Shown here: in pieces, positions 33,312 to 44,820 of the stretch
Position numbering within the stretch: the first letter of the stretch is position 1
Layout: each line of letters opens with the position of its first letter
DNA from: Cryptomeria japonica
Lineage: Eukaryota; Streptophyta; Pinopsida; Cupressales; Cupressaceae
Length of the DNA stretch: 64,000 nt
Reading direction: 5' to 3'
NCBI RefSeq assembly: GCF_030272615.1
Contig: NC_081415.1
Span: 102,617,796 to 102,681,795 of the forward strand
The notes under the pieces: model-generated
The model's database searches: none
Seen by the model: the letters and a program-made list of their open reading frames with translations, nothing else
Told to the model about the DNA's origin: nothing
Position numbers and translations under genes: made by a program

Positions 33312-36290
33312 TCATTGGCGTTCACGTGCAGAACGATTTCGTCTAGTCTTAGTAGGAAGTGGAGAAGATTGAGGAGGAGGAATGTTCTCATCCTTATCAC
33401 TTGGGTGTTTAGGTTGTGGTCTCTTAGGCTGGATAATAGGAGAAGAAGAAGGTCTCTTCTCTCTATAGAAGGAAGGAGGAGGAACTGCTCCATATAAAGG
33501 AGGAATTTTTGGTTTAGGAAGAAGACCAAGTCCATCATGACGAGGAGGTATAGGTCTACTTTTAGAAGGTTTATTAGGCATAGACATAGTCACATCCATA
33601 GGGATGGGTTGGGAATCTTCTTGAGGAAAGACATTAGTTTTATCTTTCAAAGGAAGAACTTCCTTCTCAAGAACGATAGGAATATCAAGTTTGGGTGTTC
33701 TAGGTTCACTTAGAGATAGGATCATATCTGTTTTCCACTTTTGATAAGATTTGAAAAGATGATCACTTCGCGGAGGAAGAGATTGGAATTGTTTAGGCCA
33801 AAAGTAATCAATAGGAACACTAGAAGTTCTTTCAGCTGGTTTAAAGAGACTATGATTGACAGTAACAACTTCACCATTATGGGGAAATTTAAAGCATTTA
33901 TGAATAGGAGAAGCAATAGCTTTCATGGAAGATAGCCAAGGATAGCCAAGCTTCACATGAAATTGTTCGGATGAAGGAATAATAGCAAAGTTCACATCAA
34001 GGGATTTGTTATGGACCTCAATAGGTAATGTAATAGAACCAATTGCAGGAGAAGAAAATGCATCAAATAATTTCACAACCACATCTGTTTTGTCATAGAT
34101 CACTTGATTCAATTGCAAAGTAAAAAGAAATTCTTCAGTAATAACATTAACCATGCACGAAGGATCAATAAGCACTCCACGGCAAGGTGTATTCTTGACT
34201 TTTGCAACTATGTATAAAGGACCATCGGGTGCCCTAATAGTTTCACTAGAATCAAATGTGATGGAAGGTTCTTTAGGGTTTTCTTGCTGCTCTACAAATT
34301 TAATCACATTCGGAGTCATAGACACAAGGCCATCAGATGAGAGAGAAGAATCATTGGCCTCAATCGCATTAGAGGTATGAGAAGGTAATGGATCAGTAAA
34401 AATCTGAAGATTTTGGTTAGGAGGAGCTACAGATGTATTGCCTTTATCATTCACTCCAGAAACAGAAATAGTATTATTATCAATCAAATCTTGAATTTTA
34501 CCCTTAAAAGAAAAACATTTTTCAGTATCATGCCCAGGCTGACGATGAAATTGACAAAAAGCTTTGTTATCAAAATAAGGTGAAGTAATCTTTGCAGGAT
34601 CAATTTGCCTTATAGGAGGAAGAGTAAGCACATTTTGTTCCAATAACTTATTCATAATACTATGCAATGATTCATTCAAAGGAGTATACTTTCTTTCTTT
34701 CTTGAAAAATTTAGAAATAGGAGGCACACCTGATGCTGCATTCACATTGTTGTTGATGATGCTTTCATTGAATTTGATGGAATCTCTGTTCGGTTTAAAC
34801 TTTCCAAATGGTTGTTGACTGCTATCACCCTTATCACTCGGAGCCATAGGATGTGATTGTTCCATTTGACTCACAGTCAGTTGATAATTGTGAAGAGTTG
34901 CACACAACTGTTGGAAAGAAGTAAACTCAGAAAACAGAAGTTTGTCTTGAATATCTTTTTGTAAATTAGAAATAAAGATTCTTTGAATATCATTATCAGG
35001 CACTGAAAAAGAAATTTGAGCATACAAATGCTTATATCTACCAATGAAATCAGTCACTTTTTCTTTAACACCTTGTTTACAATGCATTAAATCAATCAAA
35101 GTAACCTTAGGACTTATATTGTTTTGAAATTGTTGAATGAAAGCATTTGCAAGTTGTTCGAAAGAAGTAATAGAATAAGAAGGCAACGAGCAATACCATT
35201 GTAGGGCTTTGTCTCTTAATGTTCTAGTAAATAGTTTTGCAAGCAACCTTTGGTCATAAGCAAAATCAGTACATATCGTTTGAAAAGTCTTAACATGTGT
35301 TAGAGGATCTGCTTTACCATTATAAAGCTCCAAATGTGGGATTTCAACATGTTTAGGAGGGATAGCTCGAACAATGTCAAGAGAAAGTGGGCTCGCAACA
35401 TCAAATGTGGGCACACTAAACTTAGATTGATTCATAGAGGCAATTTGTTGTTGTAAAGAAGAGACAGTTTGTGCAAGATTGTTAATGGTTGCTTCAGTCG
35501 AAGAATTCATATTAGATGTGTTAGATTGAGATGGAGGTGTTATGTTATTGAAAGAAGGTAAAGAGTAAGGTGGTGGGACACTATGATAGTTAGTCATAGG
35601 AGAGGATTGGACAAGAGGAACACTACAAGGAGGAATAGAATGGTTGAATGAATTGCCCCCTTGTGTCATGTTCATTTGTGGAGATGTAATAGGAACACTC
35701 ATTGAAGGAATGAATGAAGAAGTTGGATTGAATGAAGGAATAGGGTTAATTGAAGAAGAAGGATTGCTCCCATGACTGGTAATCATAGGCGGAATGTCAT
35801 GTATAGAAGTAGTCATTATGTTTGATGTAAAGGTAGGTATGCTAGCAATAGAAGTTGTCAAAGGAATAGAATGATTGACTTGAGTGGGAGGTTGTGTATA
35901 ACCTAAAGTTTCAGCGCAACTCTTCATAGGCATCACATTCGAATCCACAATGTGTGCAATACCACGCAAAATATCAATTCCATTCTTATCACTTTGAATC
36001 ATACGTTTTAGACCCTCAATTAAAGGAAGAGCTTGACTATCGGGGTATTCTTGAGACATCCACTGTCGAAAATCGTCAAATTGGTTATCCAATTTCGAAA
36101 GTTGTTCTACAGAAACCTCATGGAGAGCTTCTTCATCATTAGGAGGATTAGAGGAATTACCCATGTCCTCGTTAAAAAGACTACTCAAATTAGGTTCCAT
36201 CTCCTCGGTAATTAAACCTCGGAAAGACTTAATTCTACGGCTTCGTCTAACGAGAATAGTGTAAGTAGGGCTTGTTGTTGTAAAACTCAT
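33312..36290 (-). CDS. gag: Gag/protease-like polyprotein of gag-only element copy 2 (992 residues)
   Basis: The Ser/Pro-rich N-terminal third is of low complexity (residues ~1-260). The retrotransposon Gag core spans about 315-500 (IPHLELYNGKADPLTHVKTF, WYCSLPSYSITSFEQLANAF). The CHHC knuckle CQFHRQPGHDTEKC is near 577-590. The protease-like fold spans about 690-800, with LIDPSCMVNVI in place of the D-[ST]-G site and the downstream LGYPWLSSMKA landmark. The C-terminus is Pro/Lys-rich. The product would form the particle that packages the element RNA; proteolysis and reverse transcription would have to come from another element. The start at 36290 is shared with copy 1. Absence of stops suggests this copy was active more recently or has been spared. 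Confidence 0.9.
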   Translation of the reverse strand: MSFTTTSPTYTILVRRSRRIKSFRGLITEEMEPNLSSLFNEDMGNSSNPPNDEEALHEVSVEQLSKLDNQFDDFRQWMSQEYPDSQALPLIEGLKRMIQSDKNGIDILRGIAHIVDSNVMPMKSCAETLGYTQPPTQVNHSIPLTTSIASIPTFTSNIMTTSIHDIPPMITSHGSNPSSSINPIPSFNPTSSFIPSMSVPITSPQMNMTQGGNSFNHSIPPCSVPLVQSSPMTNYHSVPPPYSLPSFNNITPPSQSNTSNMNSSTEATINNLAQTVSSLQQQIASMNQSKFSVPTFDVASPLSLDIVRAIPPKHVEIPHLELYNGKADPLTHVKTFQTICTDFAYDQRLLAKLFTRTLRDKALQWYCSLPSYSITSFEQLANAFIQQFQNNISPKVTLIDLMHCKQGVKEKVTDFIGRYKHLYAQISFSVPDNDIQRIFISNLQKDIQDKLLFSEFTSFQQLCATLHNYQLTVSQMEQSHPMAPSDKGDSSQQPFGKFKPNRDSIKFNESIINNNVNAASGVPPISKFFKKERKYTPLNESLHSIMNKLLEQNVLTLPPIRQIDPAKITSPYFDNKAFCQFHRQPGHDTEKCFSFKGKIQDLIDNNTISVSGVNDKGNTSVAPPNQNLQIFTDPLPSHTSNAIEANDSSLSSDGLVSMTPNVIKFVEQQENPKEPSITFDSSETIRAPDGPLYIVAKVKNTPCRGVLIDPSCMVNVITEEFLFTLQLNQVIYDKTDVVVKLFDAFSSPAIGSITLPIEVHNKSLDVNFAIIPSSEQFHVKLGYPWLSSMKAIASPIHKCFKFPHNGEVVTVNHSLFKPAERTSSVPIDYFWPKQFQSLPPRSDHLFKSYQKWKTDMILSLSEPRTPKLDIPIVLEKEVLPLKDKTNVFPQEDSQPIPMDVTMSMPNKPSKSRPIPPRHDGLGLLPKPKIPPLYGAVPPPSFYREKRPSSSPIIQPKRPQPKHPSDKDENIPPPQSSPLPTKTRRNRSARERQ

Positions 36291-37464
36291 GCACTAGAGA
36301 GGAAGAGAAGATTTTGAATTCAGAGATAGCAATTTTCAGTAAAATCAGCCAATCTCCTTGATTTAAGCTGTTAAATGCAATCACGAAAGTCTCTCGAAAT
36401 TTTGAAAAAAATGTCCGGGACCGTGGCGCTCGGAGTGCACACAGTCCTTGCAACTTTTTTCGAAATTTGCAAGGATGAAAGGTATGATGATTTTAGAGCT
36501 AATCTGAAAAAATTGAGTGATTTTACGATCTGTAGATAGGCCAAATTAAAGTTGCAATCTCAAAATTGAACCCTACCAAGATTGTTGAAAAATGCAAAAT
36601 TTGAATTTTGAAAAAGAGAGGGAAACTGAAATTTTGAATTTTATGATTTTAGAGAGAATACCAAAAGCAATGCAAGTTTTGAAATTTAAAAATTGACTCA
36701 ATTTCACGCAAAATTCAATTTTGAAAGCAGAAATCAAAGTTGTTGTAATTAAGCACTTTATTTCAAAAGTCACAAATTGCAAGAATTTGAATAAAGCATT
36801 GAAATTTCGAATGAATGCAAACACACTTTTCAGATTTATGACAGTAAGAACACAATTTTGACACAAGATTTCAATTTCAACAATTTTTGAATGATTAGAA
36901 GCCCTAGACCAAGCAATCACAAGATCAACTTTGACTGTAATTTTGAAAGTGTTATAATTGATAAAATCAGCCAAAATTCTGGATTTTAGCAGGAAAATAC
37001 AGTAAGATCTTGCTCCCGAAATTTCGGAAAAAATGTCGGGGACGATGGCGCTCGGAGTGCACATGGTCCTCGCAACTTTTTTCCAAATTTTCAGGGATGA
37101 AAGATATTGTAATTTTATTGCGGAATCCAAAGTTACAGCTGATTTGGGGATGTTTTGATCAGTGAAATTGTTGGACAAAGGTTGAATCGAGAGGGTTTCA
37201 AAAATTAGGGTTTTGACACTTAACCACTTAATTTTCAAAATTAAAGCACAAACATGAATTGATAATTTGTAATAGAAGGGCAGATCTGAAGCAAGCATTA
37301 ACAATTAAATATTTCACAAGTTCAATTACCAAAAAGAAAATTTAGGGTTTTTATGCAATCAACCTCTAAAATTTTGCAAAAGATCAAACATGGAAATGTA
37401 ATCAAGGAATCCAATTTTCAGATCTAGCCATGAATAATCAGAAAGGATGTTCATGTCGGGTTCA
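36291..37464 (-). other. Leader of gag-only element copy 2
   Basis: Collinear with 5472-6644. Two hairpin-motif copies lie at about 36417-36449 and 37038-37070. No coding sequence is supported. Confidence 0.65.
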
Positions 37465-37467
37465 CCA
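37449..37467 (-). promoter_or_regulatory. Primer-binding site of gag-only element copy 2
   Basis: Minus strand TGGTGAACCCGACATGAAC, three bases inside the 5' LTR. It has one difference from copy 1. Confidence 0.65.
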
Positions 37468-37470
37468 AAA

Positions 37471-38723
37471 TGTAAAGCGGAAAATCGCAATCGAACCCTA
37501 GTTGCTCTCCCCTCTTCCAACTCCGAGGAGAGAGAAGGGAGGTTGCTAGGGTTGATGGTTTTCACTTGGGAGACTTTACATTCAAAAGAGGGGTTGAAAC
37601 CCACAAGATCCAATCCCACACAATGCAAGATTGGATGCTAAATGCGTTTCAAGGGTTAAGGAAGCAAGGCTACCCTGTTTTGTAAAGAATGTTGATAAGA
37701 GAATTAAGCTAGGCATGCATAGAAAGTGAGAAAGATTCGCTTATAAACTGAGATAGGGATATAGGATGAAGCTGTGAACCTGGAATTAGCAGTAAAATGT
37801 CGATACGGCGCTGTCCTGCAAATTTGAGCGAAAGTTGACGGGACGATGGCGCCCGGCGTGCACACGGTCCTCCGAAAAATCCACGAAATGAAGGGGGATC
37901 TGTTCGTCTCTGCACAAGGATTCCAGATCTTCAATTTTAGCCACGTACCTGCAACCTACACACAGAAAAGCGAAGACGATTGGGGGGTTAGGGATTAGGG
38001 GTTTGCCTTTAGGTAAAACCCCGGTTTTGGAATTAACCAAGAAATGAGAAATGCTGTAAATGTAAATGATTGTAATGTAAAACAAGTACTAATACCTTGT
38101 TGTAAGGATGTTTGTATCCTTATGTGCGAAGGTATAGATGTTGTTGTTTGTAGTATTGTTGTATGTTGTAGTATGTGATCTCCTCTTCAATGGTTGAATC
38201 CTTGTCTTGAATGCAACACTTAGCCTTGAATGGAGACTTAGAAGGAATGCTTGAATGCTTGAATGCTTGAATGCTTGAATATCGTTTTTTCATATGTTCA
38301 TCCTCTACCCAAAATGAGAGAGAAAATGTAGTTTATATACTTGCCAATTAGGGTTAATAGACTGATTTTCCCGACCTTAGGCCGACCAGGAAAGTTTAGT
38401 TTCCAAATTGCAAACAAAAAGACCCGAAGTCCCAAAGGAGACCGGGCCCAAAATAGGGCCAGGGACTAGGGTGCTGGACGCCATGGTCCTGGGGGACCAT
38501 GGCGCTGGGCGCCCTGGTCCTGAAGGACCAGGGCACTGGGTGCTCTGGTCCCACCTCCCGGGACAGCAGGGTGCAAAGGAGGTTCAGGCCAGGGTGCTTG
38601 AAAATGCAGTTTTTAGTGTCATAAACAGGTTTCGGGGTCTCCATTCAGGTTCCGTGTTGCGTCGCCATCGTGAAGACCGAAATGCAGTCGAAATTGCAAG
38701 TGTCACAATTTTAGGATGCTACA
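37471..38723 (-). repeat. Gag-only element copy 2, 5' LTR
   Basis: 1253 bp, starting TGTAAAGCGG and ending GATGCTACA before the TSD CTTAT. It carries the hairpin motif at about 37840-37872 and the 31-bp repeat at 38462-38555. Confidence 0.95.
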
Positions 38724-39484
38724 CTTATGATCCTTTATCTTAACCTCTAGCGAAGACAACAAGTGAAAGGAGAATGACACAACTACTTTATGGCGAAAGT
38801 GATTCAACAAAATGAAATTGTGTCCATGCAAACTAGTGAATCTAACATCCAATATGAAATACCTCATTATAGCCTCTATTATCTTTACCCAAAAGGGCTT
38901 AATAGAATTACAATCATAGCCTCCAAACATGGTCTTCTTTATTCAATCTCTTTCTTGGTCTCTGAAGGATGTATCTAGGACATCATCTAACAACTTCTGG
39001 TCTCTAAATATTTTCCTCCCTTCAAATGATGGCTTGTGATTTGAGCTATGAATTCTTTAGAGGTCATTAATTTAGTCTTATAAACTTTTAAAACTCCATA
39101 CTTCCATTATTTGACAAATTCCCTAGTAACATGGGAGTTAGTGTCATGCAGTTTCTCCATGAATGGAGTGACAACACCCTTAACATGCTTACCCCAAAAT
39201 TTTGTCTTCTTCAATTTGTCACAGGAGTCAAGCTCCACATGACTTCTATCCCCATCGATGGAAAATAAAGCACCACAAAGACCATGTAAAATAGGGTGAG
39301 GGCCACTGTAATCTGGACCGATACTCAAACCAAAAGCAATCCAAAATAACAAGGGTAGAAACTAGCAACAAAGAAAAATGAGGCCCCCAAAATGTCTAAT
39401 AATCAATGGGAAATTAATGGTGATGTCATAAGGGTTCATGATGAGTATGGAAGGAGACACCACCTTAGTAATTAATGAGTTCAT
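38724..39484 (-). pseudogene. Unidentified minus-strand gene remnant, upstream half
   Basis: The likely start is an ATG at 39484-39482. The frame runs through a stop to a well-preserved segment 39107-39352 (GLSIGPDYSGPHPILHGLCG, DRSHVELDSCDKLKKTKFW). With further stops it reaches 38730, where the frame containing FHLLSSLEVKIKDHK runs into the copy-2 insertion. Reading resumes in frame at 30858 on the other side, which shows the two halves were one gene. I recognise no family. A neighbouring LINE RNase H ends just upstream (39600), so a LINE-encoded ORF is possible. Confidence 0.5.
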
Positions 39485-39599
39485 GATTAATGATTGAGAA
39501 AGTCTTGAGGGGGAAGGGGTTATTAGAATCCCACCATTGAAATAATTCTAGGGAAACCCCTATATTCAAAAAAACATTAGCAACAATAAATTTCCCTCA

Positions 39600-39905
39600 T
39601 GGTAAATATGAGTTATATGGTACTACTCAAATGACTCGATTATAGAAATACAATTGTTTCAAAACTTGAATAGACCAACTAGGGTGGTGAGTTTGATTTA
39701 AACAACTAATAATATTTAGTGAATCCCTCTCAATATGGACTTGATTGAAACCTTTGGTTTGATCCATCTTCAGGGTAATGTACATTATATTCACTTCAGC
39801 TAAGTGGTTTGTCTAAGTCCCAAGAGGGAGTGTCATCTACAAAACAAACTTGCCATTGTGATCTCTCAATACGTCCCCACAACCATTAAGCCTTGGGTTA
39901 CACAT
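39600..39905 (-). pseudogene. LINE-B RNase H domain, C-terminal part
   Basis: The minus strand from 39900 reads NPRLNGCGDVLRDHNGKF. After a stop and shift it continues TNHLAEVNIMYITLKMDQTK and FNQVHIERDSLNIISCLNQ, the E and D landmarks of the RNase H fold found at LINE C-termini. The N-terminal FDGA part is at 41237-41260, on the other side of a solo LTR. Confidence 0.8.
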
Positions 39906-39910
39906 GACTG

Positions 39911-41231
39911 TGTTGGCAACAATAATGAAAGAAAACTGAGAGGGGGGGTGAATCAATTTTCATCGGATTAACAAACTTAACCACAAATACAAATCTAATA
40001 AACTGCAACAACAACAAAGATAAGAAAATTGATAGCACAACACACAACACCAAGATTTTGATGTGGAAAACCCGGTTAAGGAAAAAACCATTGTGGGAAC
40101 CTACCCATAATAAGATGATACTCTGCAGTAGTATGTGAAAATAATTACAATGGGGAATGCACCTGAATTCAGGCACACTACCTAGATCTCACTATTCAAG
40201 ATACAATAACCTGGAAGGCTACAACCCTCAAGGAAGTCTCACTGACTTACAACAAGATTTGGACCATAATTCGAAAGGAATGAATTGCAATAAAAACATC
40301 TGCTAATTCCTAATGATAGTTCTGATTAAGAACATTTGTCTGATCTACACCAATCTCTGCTCAATACACCACACAGAAAAATGAATCACTTTGTTTGCAC
40401 ATACACCACTCTCTGATAATGTAGACACAACTTTGATACCTAAATTACATGACCATATCACCTACTTATACAATTCATCAACCTTGACTACAAGGTCGAC
40501 CAAACCCTCAACTCACAATTACAAAATTACATCACCCAATACGAAGATTGACTACCAGACCGATATAATGATATACATGATATAAAATGGACCTAAATCA
40601 AATGCTTAAACACACAAAACCACCAGAAATCATGGTAGATCCACTGCAACACGCTACAACACCAATAATACCATATAACACGGAGAACATCACCAGCTCA
40701 ACAAAATTACCAAAAATTTGCACAACGATCAATGCGGATCATAAAAAAAACAGGACACAATTAGGAAACACCAACAATTACATTAGAATCATCTGCAATA
40801 GCTGCACCAACACCACTTATCAAATCTTCATCGATCAACATCTCAAACTCAAAAACACTTAAGCAACAACAATTGTCACAAGGAAAGATAACTTGCAGAG
40901 CACCAAATCATGAACCATATGAAATGAAGATCCCAAACAATCTCCCAAAATCTCAGCTCAAGATCTGATCACACCGGAATATACCGAAGGAAATACCAAA
41001 CTCTGCAAAGCACTGATAAGAAAAATCAAACTACAAATTGGATCATATGATATGATCAATTAAGCTTTCGGATCACCAAAACCAATACATAAAGATATAA
41101 TGATACTAGAAATATTCCATACACTGAACCATGATCCCAATAAACCAATCTGCAACAGTGGTTACAATAAATCATAGGAATATGTTGACATCAATGACAA
41201 CAACATATCCTAGTAGCAACAATGTCCAATA
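39911..41231 (-). repeat. Solo LTR (1321 bp) splitting the LINE-B RNase H, TSD GACTG
   Basis: Plus strand begins TGTTGGCAACAATAATG and ends AATGTCCAATA (the paired copy ends CCAACA). GACTG is present at 39906-39910 and 41232-41236. It is homologous along its length to 47393-48616. Minus orientation is inferred: in that sense the LTR would begin near-canonically with TGTTGGACATTG in the sister copy. No internal region remains. Confidence 0.9.
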
Positions 41232-41380
41232 GACTGCCCCATCAAAATTAACCTTAATCCAATCCCTAGGAGGAGCTTTCTAGAAAATTTTATCTTTAGG
41301 CTTCTTGGCATTCTAAATAGGAATTGAGATGTCAAAAGGAAGATTCCAATTAGAAGCAATCTATTTGATGATATTTTAAA
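41232..41380 (-). pseudogene. LINE-B ORF2 fragment upstream of its RNase H split
   Basis: The minus strand reads IASNWNLPFDISIPI, then after stops KAPPRDWIKVNFDGA, ending exactly at the solo LTR. It is the start of the RNase H domain whose remainder is at 39600-39905. Confidence 0.75.
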
Positions 41381-41860
41381 TGAGTTAAATAAGTAGTTAA
41401 CTTGTCATATTAATTAACTCATTTAACACTTGGTGATATGCTAAATAAGTTAAATAATTAATTATATTCTTCAAAAGTTATGGTGTCCTTACAAAAAAAG
41501 AAAAAAGCCTATCTTTTTTTATTAGTAAAAGTTTTAATATTAATATTAATAATAGCAAAAGATTACATATTCGGTTTACAAAATTTGGCACAACCATATC
41601 AAATCCAAACTACCATAACTCATTGACCCATTAAAAACCTTTAAGTACAGGTAATATCCACTTCATCATCCAACTAACCGTAACTATCAACCCCTACCAG
41701 CTATAGTACTATCAAATTCATATTCTAGTTTTGAATTTTAAAGCACATATAAGCTATACCCATAAATAGAAACCAACCCCAAAAACATCACAATCTATTA
41801 CCAGTTTGAAAATTCTCCCTTTTTCCTACCTCTGCTTAGTCGATGATTTTCTGCATTAAT
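41381..41860 (-). other. Probable LINE-A 3' end
   Basis: There is no coding. A plus-strand T-run at 41513-41520 (an A-run on the minus strand) may be the LINE-A tail, which would place the LINE-A/LINE-B junction near 41515. The boundary is inferred. Confidence 0.35.
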
Positions 41861-41869
41861 GGTTTCCTC

Positions 41870-42430
41870 AAATAGGCATGACTTCAACAGTGTCAAATCA
41901 CCTTCTTGCCAACATCAACACATCCCCTCCTTCCCCACATGTCCAACATCCACTACACCAATTTCAAACAATACATGGATTGTGTCATCCCAATAGTCAA
42001 TTTCATCAATTTCATTCAACTCACAACCCAATTTGATGCCTTTTCTGCTATCATATTGCATTTTCTCTTAATGTGTGATATTTTGAAATCTTGCAAATTA
42101 TGAAGCTTCTTATTAATCAACTTGATAACTTTATTAAGTTTCTAATTTTGAGCCTCTCTCAATGAGATTGCATTAACTATGATCTGTGAATCTCCTTCTA
42201 AATACAATCTTGATAGTGAAAATCGACTAGCTAACATAATTGCAAGGAGAGTTGCTTGTAATTCTGCTTCGTTATTTGTGTCATCGTTTAATTTTTTAGC
42301 ACCAATTGCTAAGATTGCACCATATTCATTCCTTGCAACACAACTTGCAATTGAAGATTTGGGATTGCCTTTTGATGCTCCATGAAAATTGATTTTAATC
42401 CATCCTTGATCCAGTTTTTACCACACCACT
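41870..42430 (-). pseudogene. LINE-A RNase H domain
   Basis: The minus strand from about 42405 reads GWIKINFHGASKGNPKSS, then AILAIGAKKLNDDTNNEAEL and SRLYLEGDSQIIVNAI (about 42180). A C-terminal part follows with DFKISHIKRKCNMIAEKASN (about 42050-42095). This is the RNase H of an L1-like LINE. The first catalytic Asp is replaced by His (FHGA for FDGA). It is degenerate but longer than the LINE-B remnant. Confidence 0.83.
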
Positions 42431-43340
42431 ACTTCATTTGCTCTTAGAGTGGGATCAACACTCTGAAACCCATTATCACTCTAAAATTTCAACATCAACC
42501 ATTGAGATTGTAATATTTTGTCTGCTATATTGAAAGGATATTTTTGAAAGTTATGTCTATATGTGGCAACATTTACAGTTTCAAAAATAGCTAGTTCCAA
42601 AATGCTAACAAACATTGAATGGGTTCCTCTTTATCCTAAAAAATTCTCTTATTTTGTTCTTTCCAAACTTCCCAAATCAGAAGTGAGGTTTCTTTGTACC
42701 AAATTCATGAATATACAGATCTTGTGTTCCCCAAATTCCACCTAAGAAAAACCTCTTTTAATTTGAGAGGCAGGGGAATTCACCAATTCAATTTTTACAG
42801 TAGGAGATGCTAGTAGTCTGAAGTGTATTTACAATGTAAAAGAAGGTGGTCCAACGTTTCCTCTGCATCTTGACAAAGCCAACATTTAAAAAGTCCATGA
42901 AAACCTAATTTGCAAATTCATAGAACTCCTATTAAGATTTGCCCTTTTATTACAAGCCATGCAAATTTTCCTACCTTAGGAAGGTAGCATCCATTCCATA
43001 ATAGCTTATGAGGCCACGTCTCTCCTGCTATGTCCTATTTAAGTAGTTGATAACCAATTTTCACCAAGTATTTCCATTCTTCACACCACACCAAATAATT
43101 TCATCTTTCCCCCCTAAAAACACAATCTTCCTAGTTCATAGCAATCTCTTGAAAGTTTCCTCTTGTTGAGATGGGAGGTCTAGTTCTTGCACCTCCTTCA
43201 ATTTTCATTTCTCCACTTCATTCTTTGAGTAGATTGTTACAAAATTAGAAAACCTCTGAACCCATTTTTTTGTTGTGACTTGTTTTATCATTTCCCATTA
43301 TTGATCACCTCTTAAAGGTTTGTAGCCTTCCCATGAGTCC
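42430..43340 (-). pseudogene. LINE-A linker and RT zinc-binding region
   Basis: Minus-strand reading between the RNase H and the solo LTR shows scattered LINE-like blocks. The clearest is DSWEGYKPLRGDQ running out of the LTR junction near 43335, as in the zinc-binding region after LINE RTs. Stops are frequent. Confidence 0.65.
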
Positions 43341-44820
43341 TATACGCAGGAAAACATGGTGATCAAAATGAATAAATCGAGATCAAATAACCTACATACC
43401 AATGAGACTCTCAGTGCAAGTACATAAACTGATTTGAACTAGTTTAACTTCCCAAGGGGTGTTCCATTGTTCTCTATCTCATAGGATCCCTAAAGTCAAT
43501 GTTTTTCTCTCAGATCATTGAGCAAATGACTTGGGAATGACAAATCCAAGAACGAGTGATATTGTGATCTATATGAATGAATGCATTCTAAGATCTATAT
43601 GATATGTTAAAAGCTATGATGATTAAGTTAAGATGACCATAGTGATATGATAAAGATGTTGCTAAATTATCCTAACATGATATACTAGCATGGATAGACT
43701 ATTGATATGAAAATGAAATGCTTCTAAATATTTATGATGATATTTTAACGAAGAGAGGCTAAAATGCTTAGTAATTTAGACTATAATGTAGATGCATTTT
43801 GGATCCTTTTATAATGAAGAATGAGAGCTCTATTTATAGGTAAAAAAGGGCAATGGAGGGTTGAGATTGAATAATCTTAACAAGGGTTAGGATTGAAAGT
43901 TACTCAATCCATGTTTACAATTTTCACCAATGAAATTGTGACAATTGTCAACAAGAGGTGGCTTGAGAGGAGATGCAAGAGCCATTAAATGCCTGAGAAG
44001 ACATGAAGGTTACCTTAGGAGTTAAGGTTAGGTTAGGGTTATCCATTGGATAAAGCTTTTACCCAAGGGGTAAACTCTTATGCAAGGGTTAATAGGATAA
44101 CTAGGGTTAAATCCATGAGTGCTTGATGAGACCCTTGGGTTAGATGAGGGTTAAGTTAGAAAGAAAGTCTCTAACCATGAAGGGAGGTTGAGTTAACCAT
44201 TAATGGTTTAGAAGACTTTGGGGACAAATTTGTAAGAGTCCTTCCAAATTTGGGGGAACTCAACAAGTTAGCTTGTTGAAGAAATATAGCCTTAAATGCA
44301 TTTAGAATACTTTCCTCCAAATTTGAGAAGTGACCTCCTCAAACTTAGGGAAATGACATGTTTAGAGGGACTAAAGTTAATTAAGATAGTTTAGAAGAAT
44401 CTAGAAGGCTCTAGAAGAGGTTTAGGAGGCAAGTGGGAGATGTAGGAAAATGCAAGTGGGAGAAAATGAATTCTAATCAAAATAAAATTGCTTTATTTCA
44501 ACTAAAATAGATGCAACTTTCATAAATACAAGTGGGGGGATTTTTATAAATAAATTAGATTTAATTATATGAAAGGGTCAACTTAATTAAATGTAAATTT
44601 AATTAAAAGGAATAAAGGGGAATTAATTAAATAAAGTGATCTATTTAATTAAAGGCTAGAAAAGGTTTATGTGAATTTAATTAAATAAATCGAATAATTT
44701 ATTTAATCAAATAGATGAAAATGAAGAAATTAATTAAATAGGATTTAATTAATAGGGGGATATGGTTAAAATAAATATTAAATATTTATTTAAGAAAGTG
44801 GTCAGATTTATATGTCTACA
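43341..44820 (-). repeat. Solo LTR (1480 bp) splitting LINE-A, TSD AGTCC
   Basis: Bounded by AGTCC at 43336-43340 and 44821-44825; plus strand starts TATACGCAGG and ends TATGTCTACA. The left terminus is TA rather than TG, probably a mutation. Its middle and distal parts are homologous to 23316-25142. Joining the flanks restores LINE reading, which confirms the boundaries. Confidence 0.86.

Larger units (their letters stand above)
30864..38723 (-). mobile_element. Gag-only (TR-GAG-like) LTR retrotransposon, copy 2
   Basis: Complete element of 7.86 kb: LTRs 30864-32124 (1261 bp) and 37471-38723 (1253 bp), with TSD CTTAT at 30859-30863 and 38724-38728. It is collinear with copy 1 throughout, but its Gag/protease-like frame is uninterrupted over 992 residues. 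There is no RT, RNase H or integrase. It is inserted in an unidentified gene remnant. The LTRs are longer than those of copy 1 because of a 31-bp tandem expansion. Confidence 0.94.
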
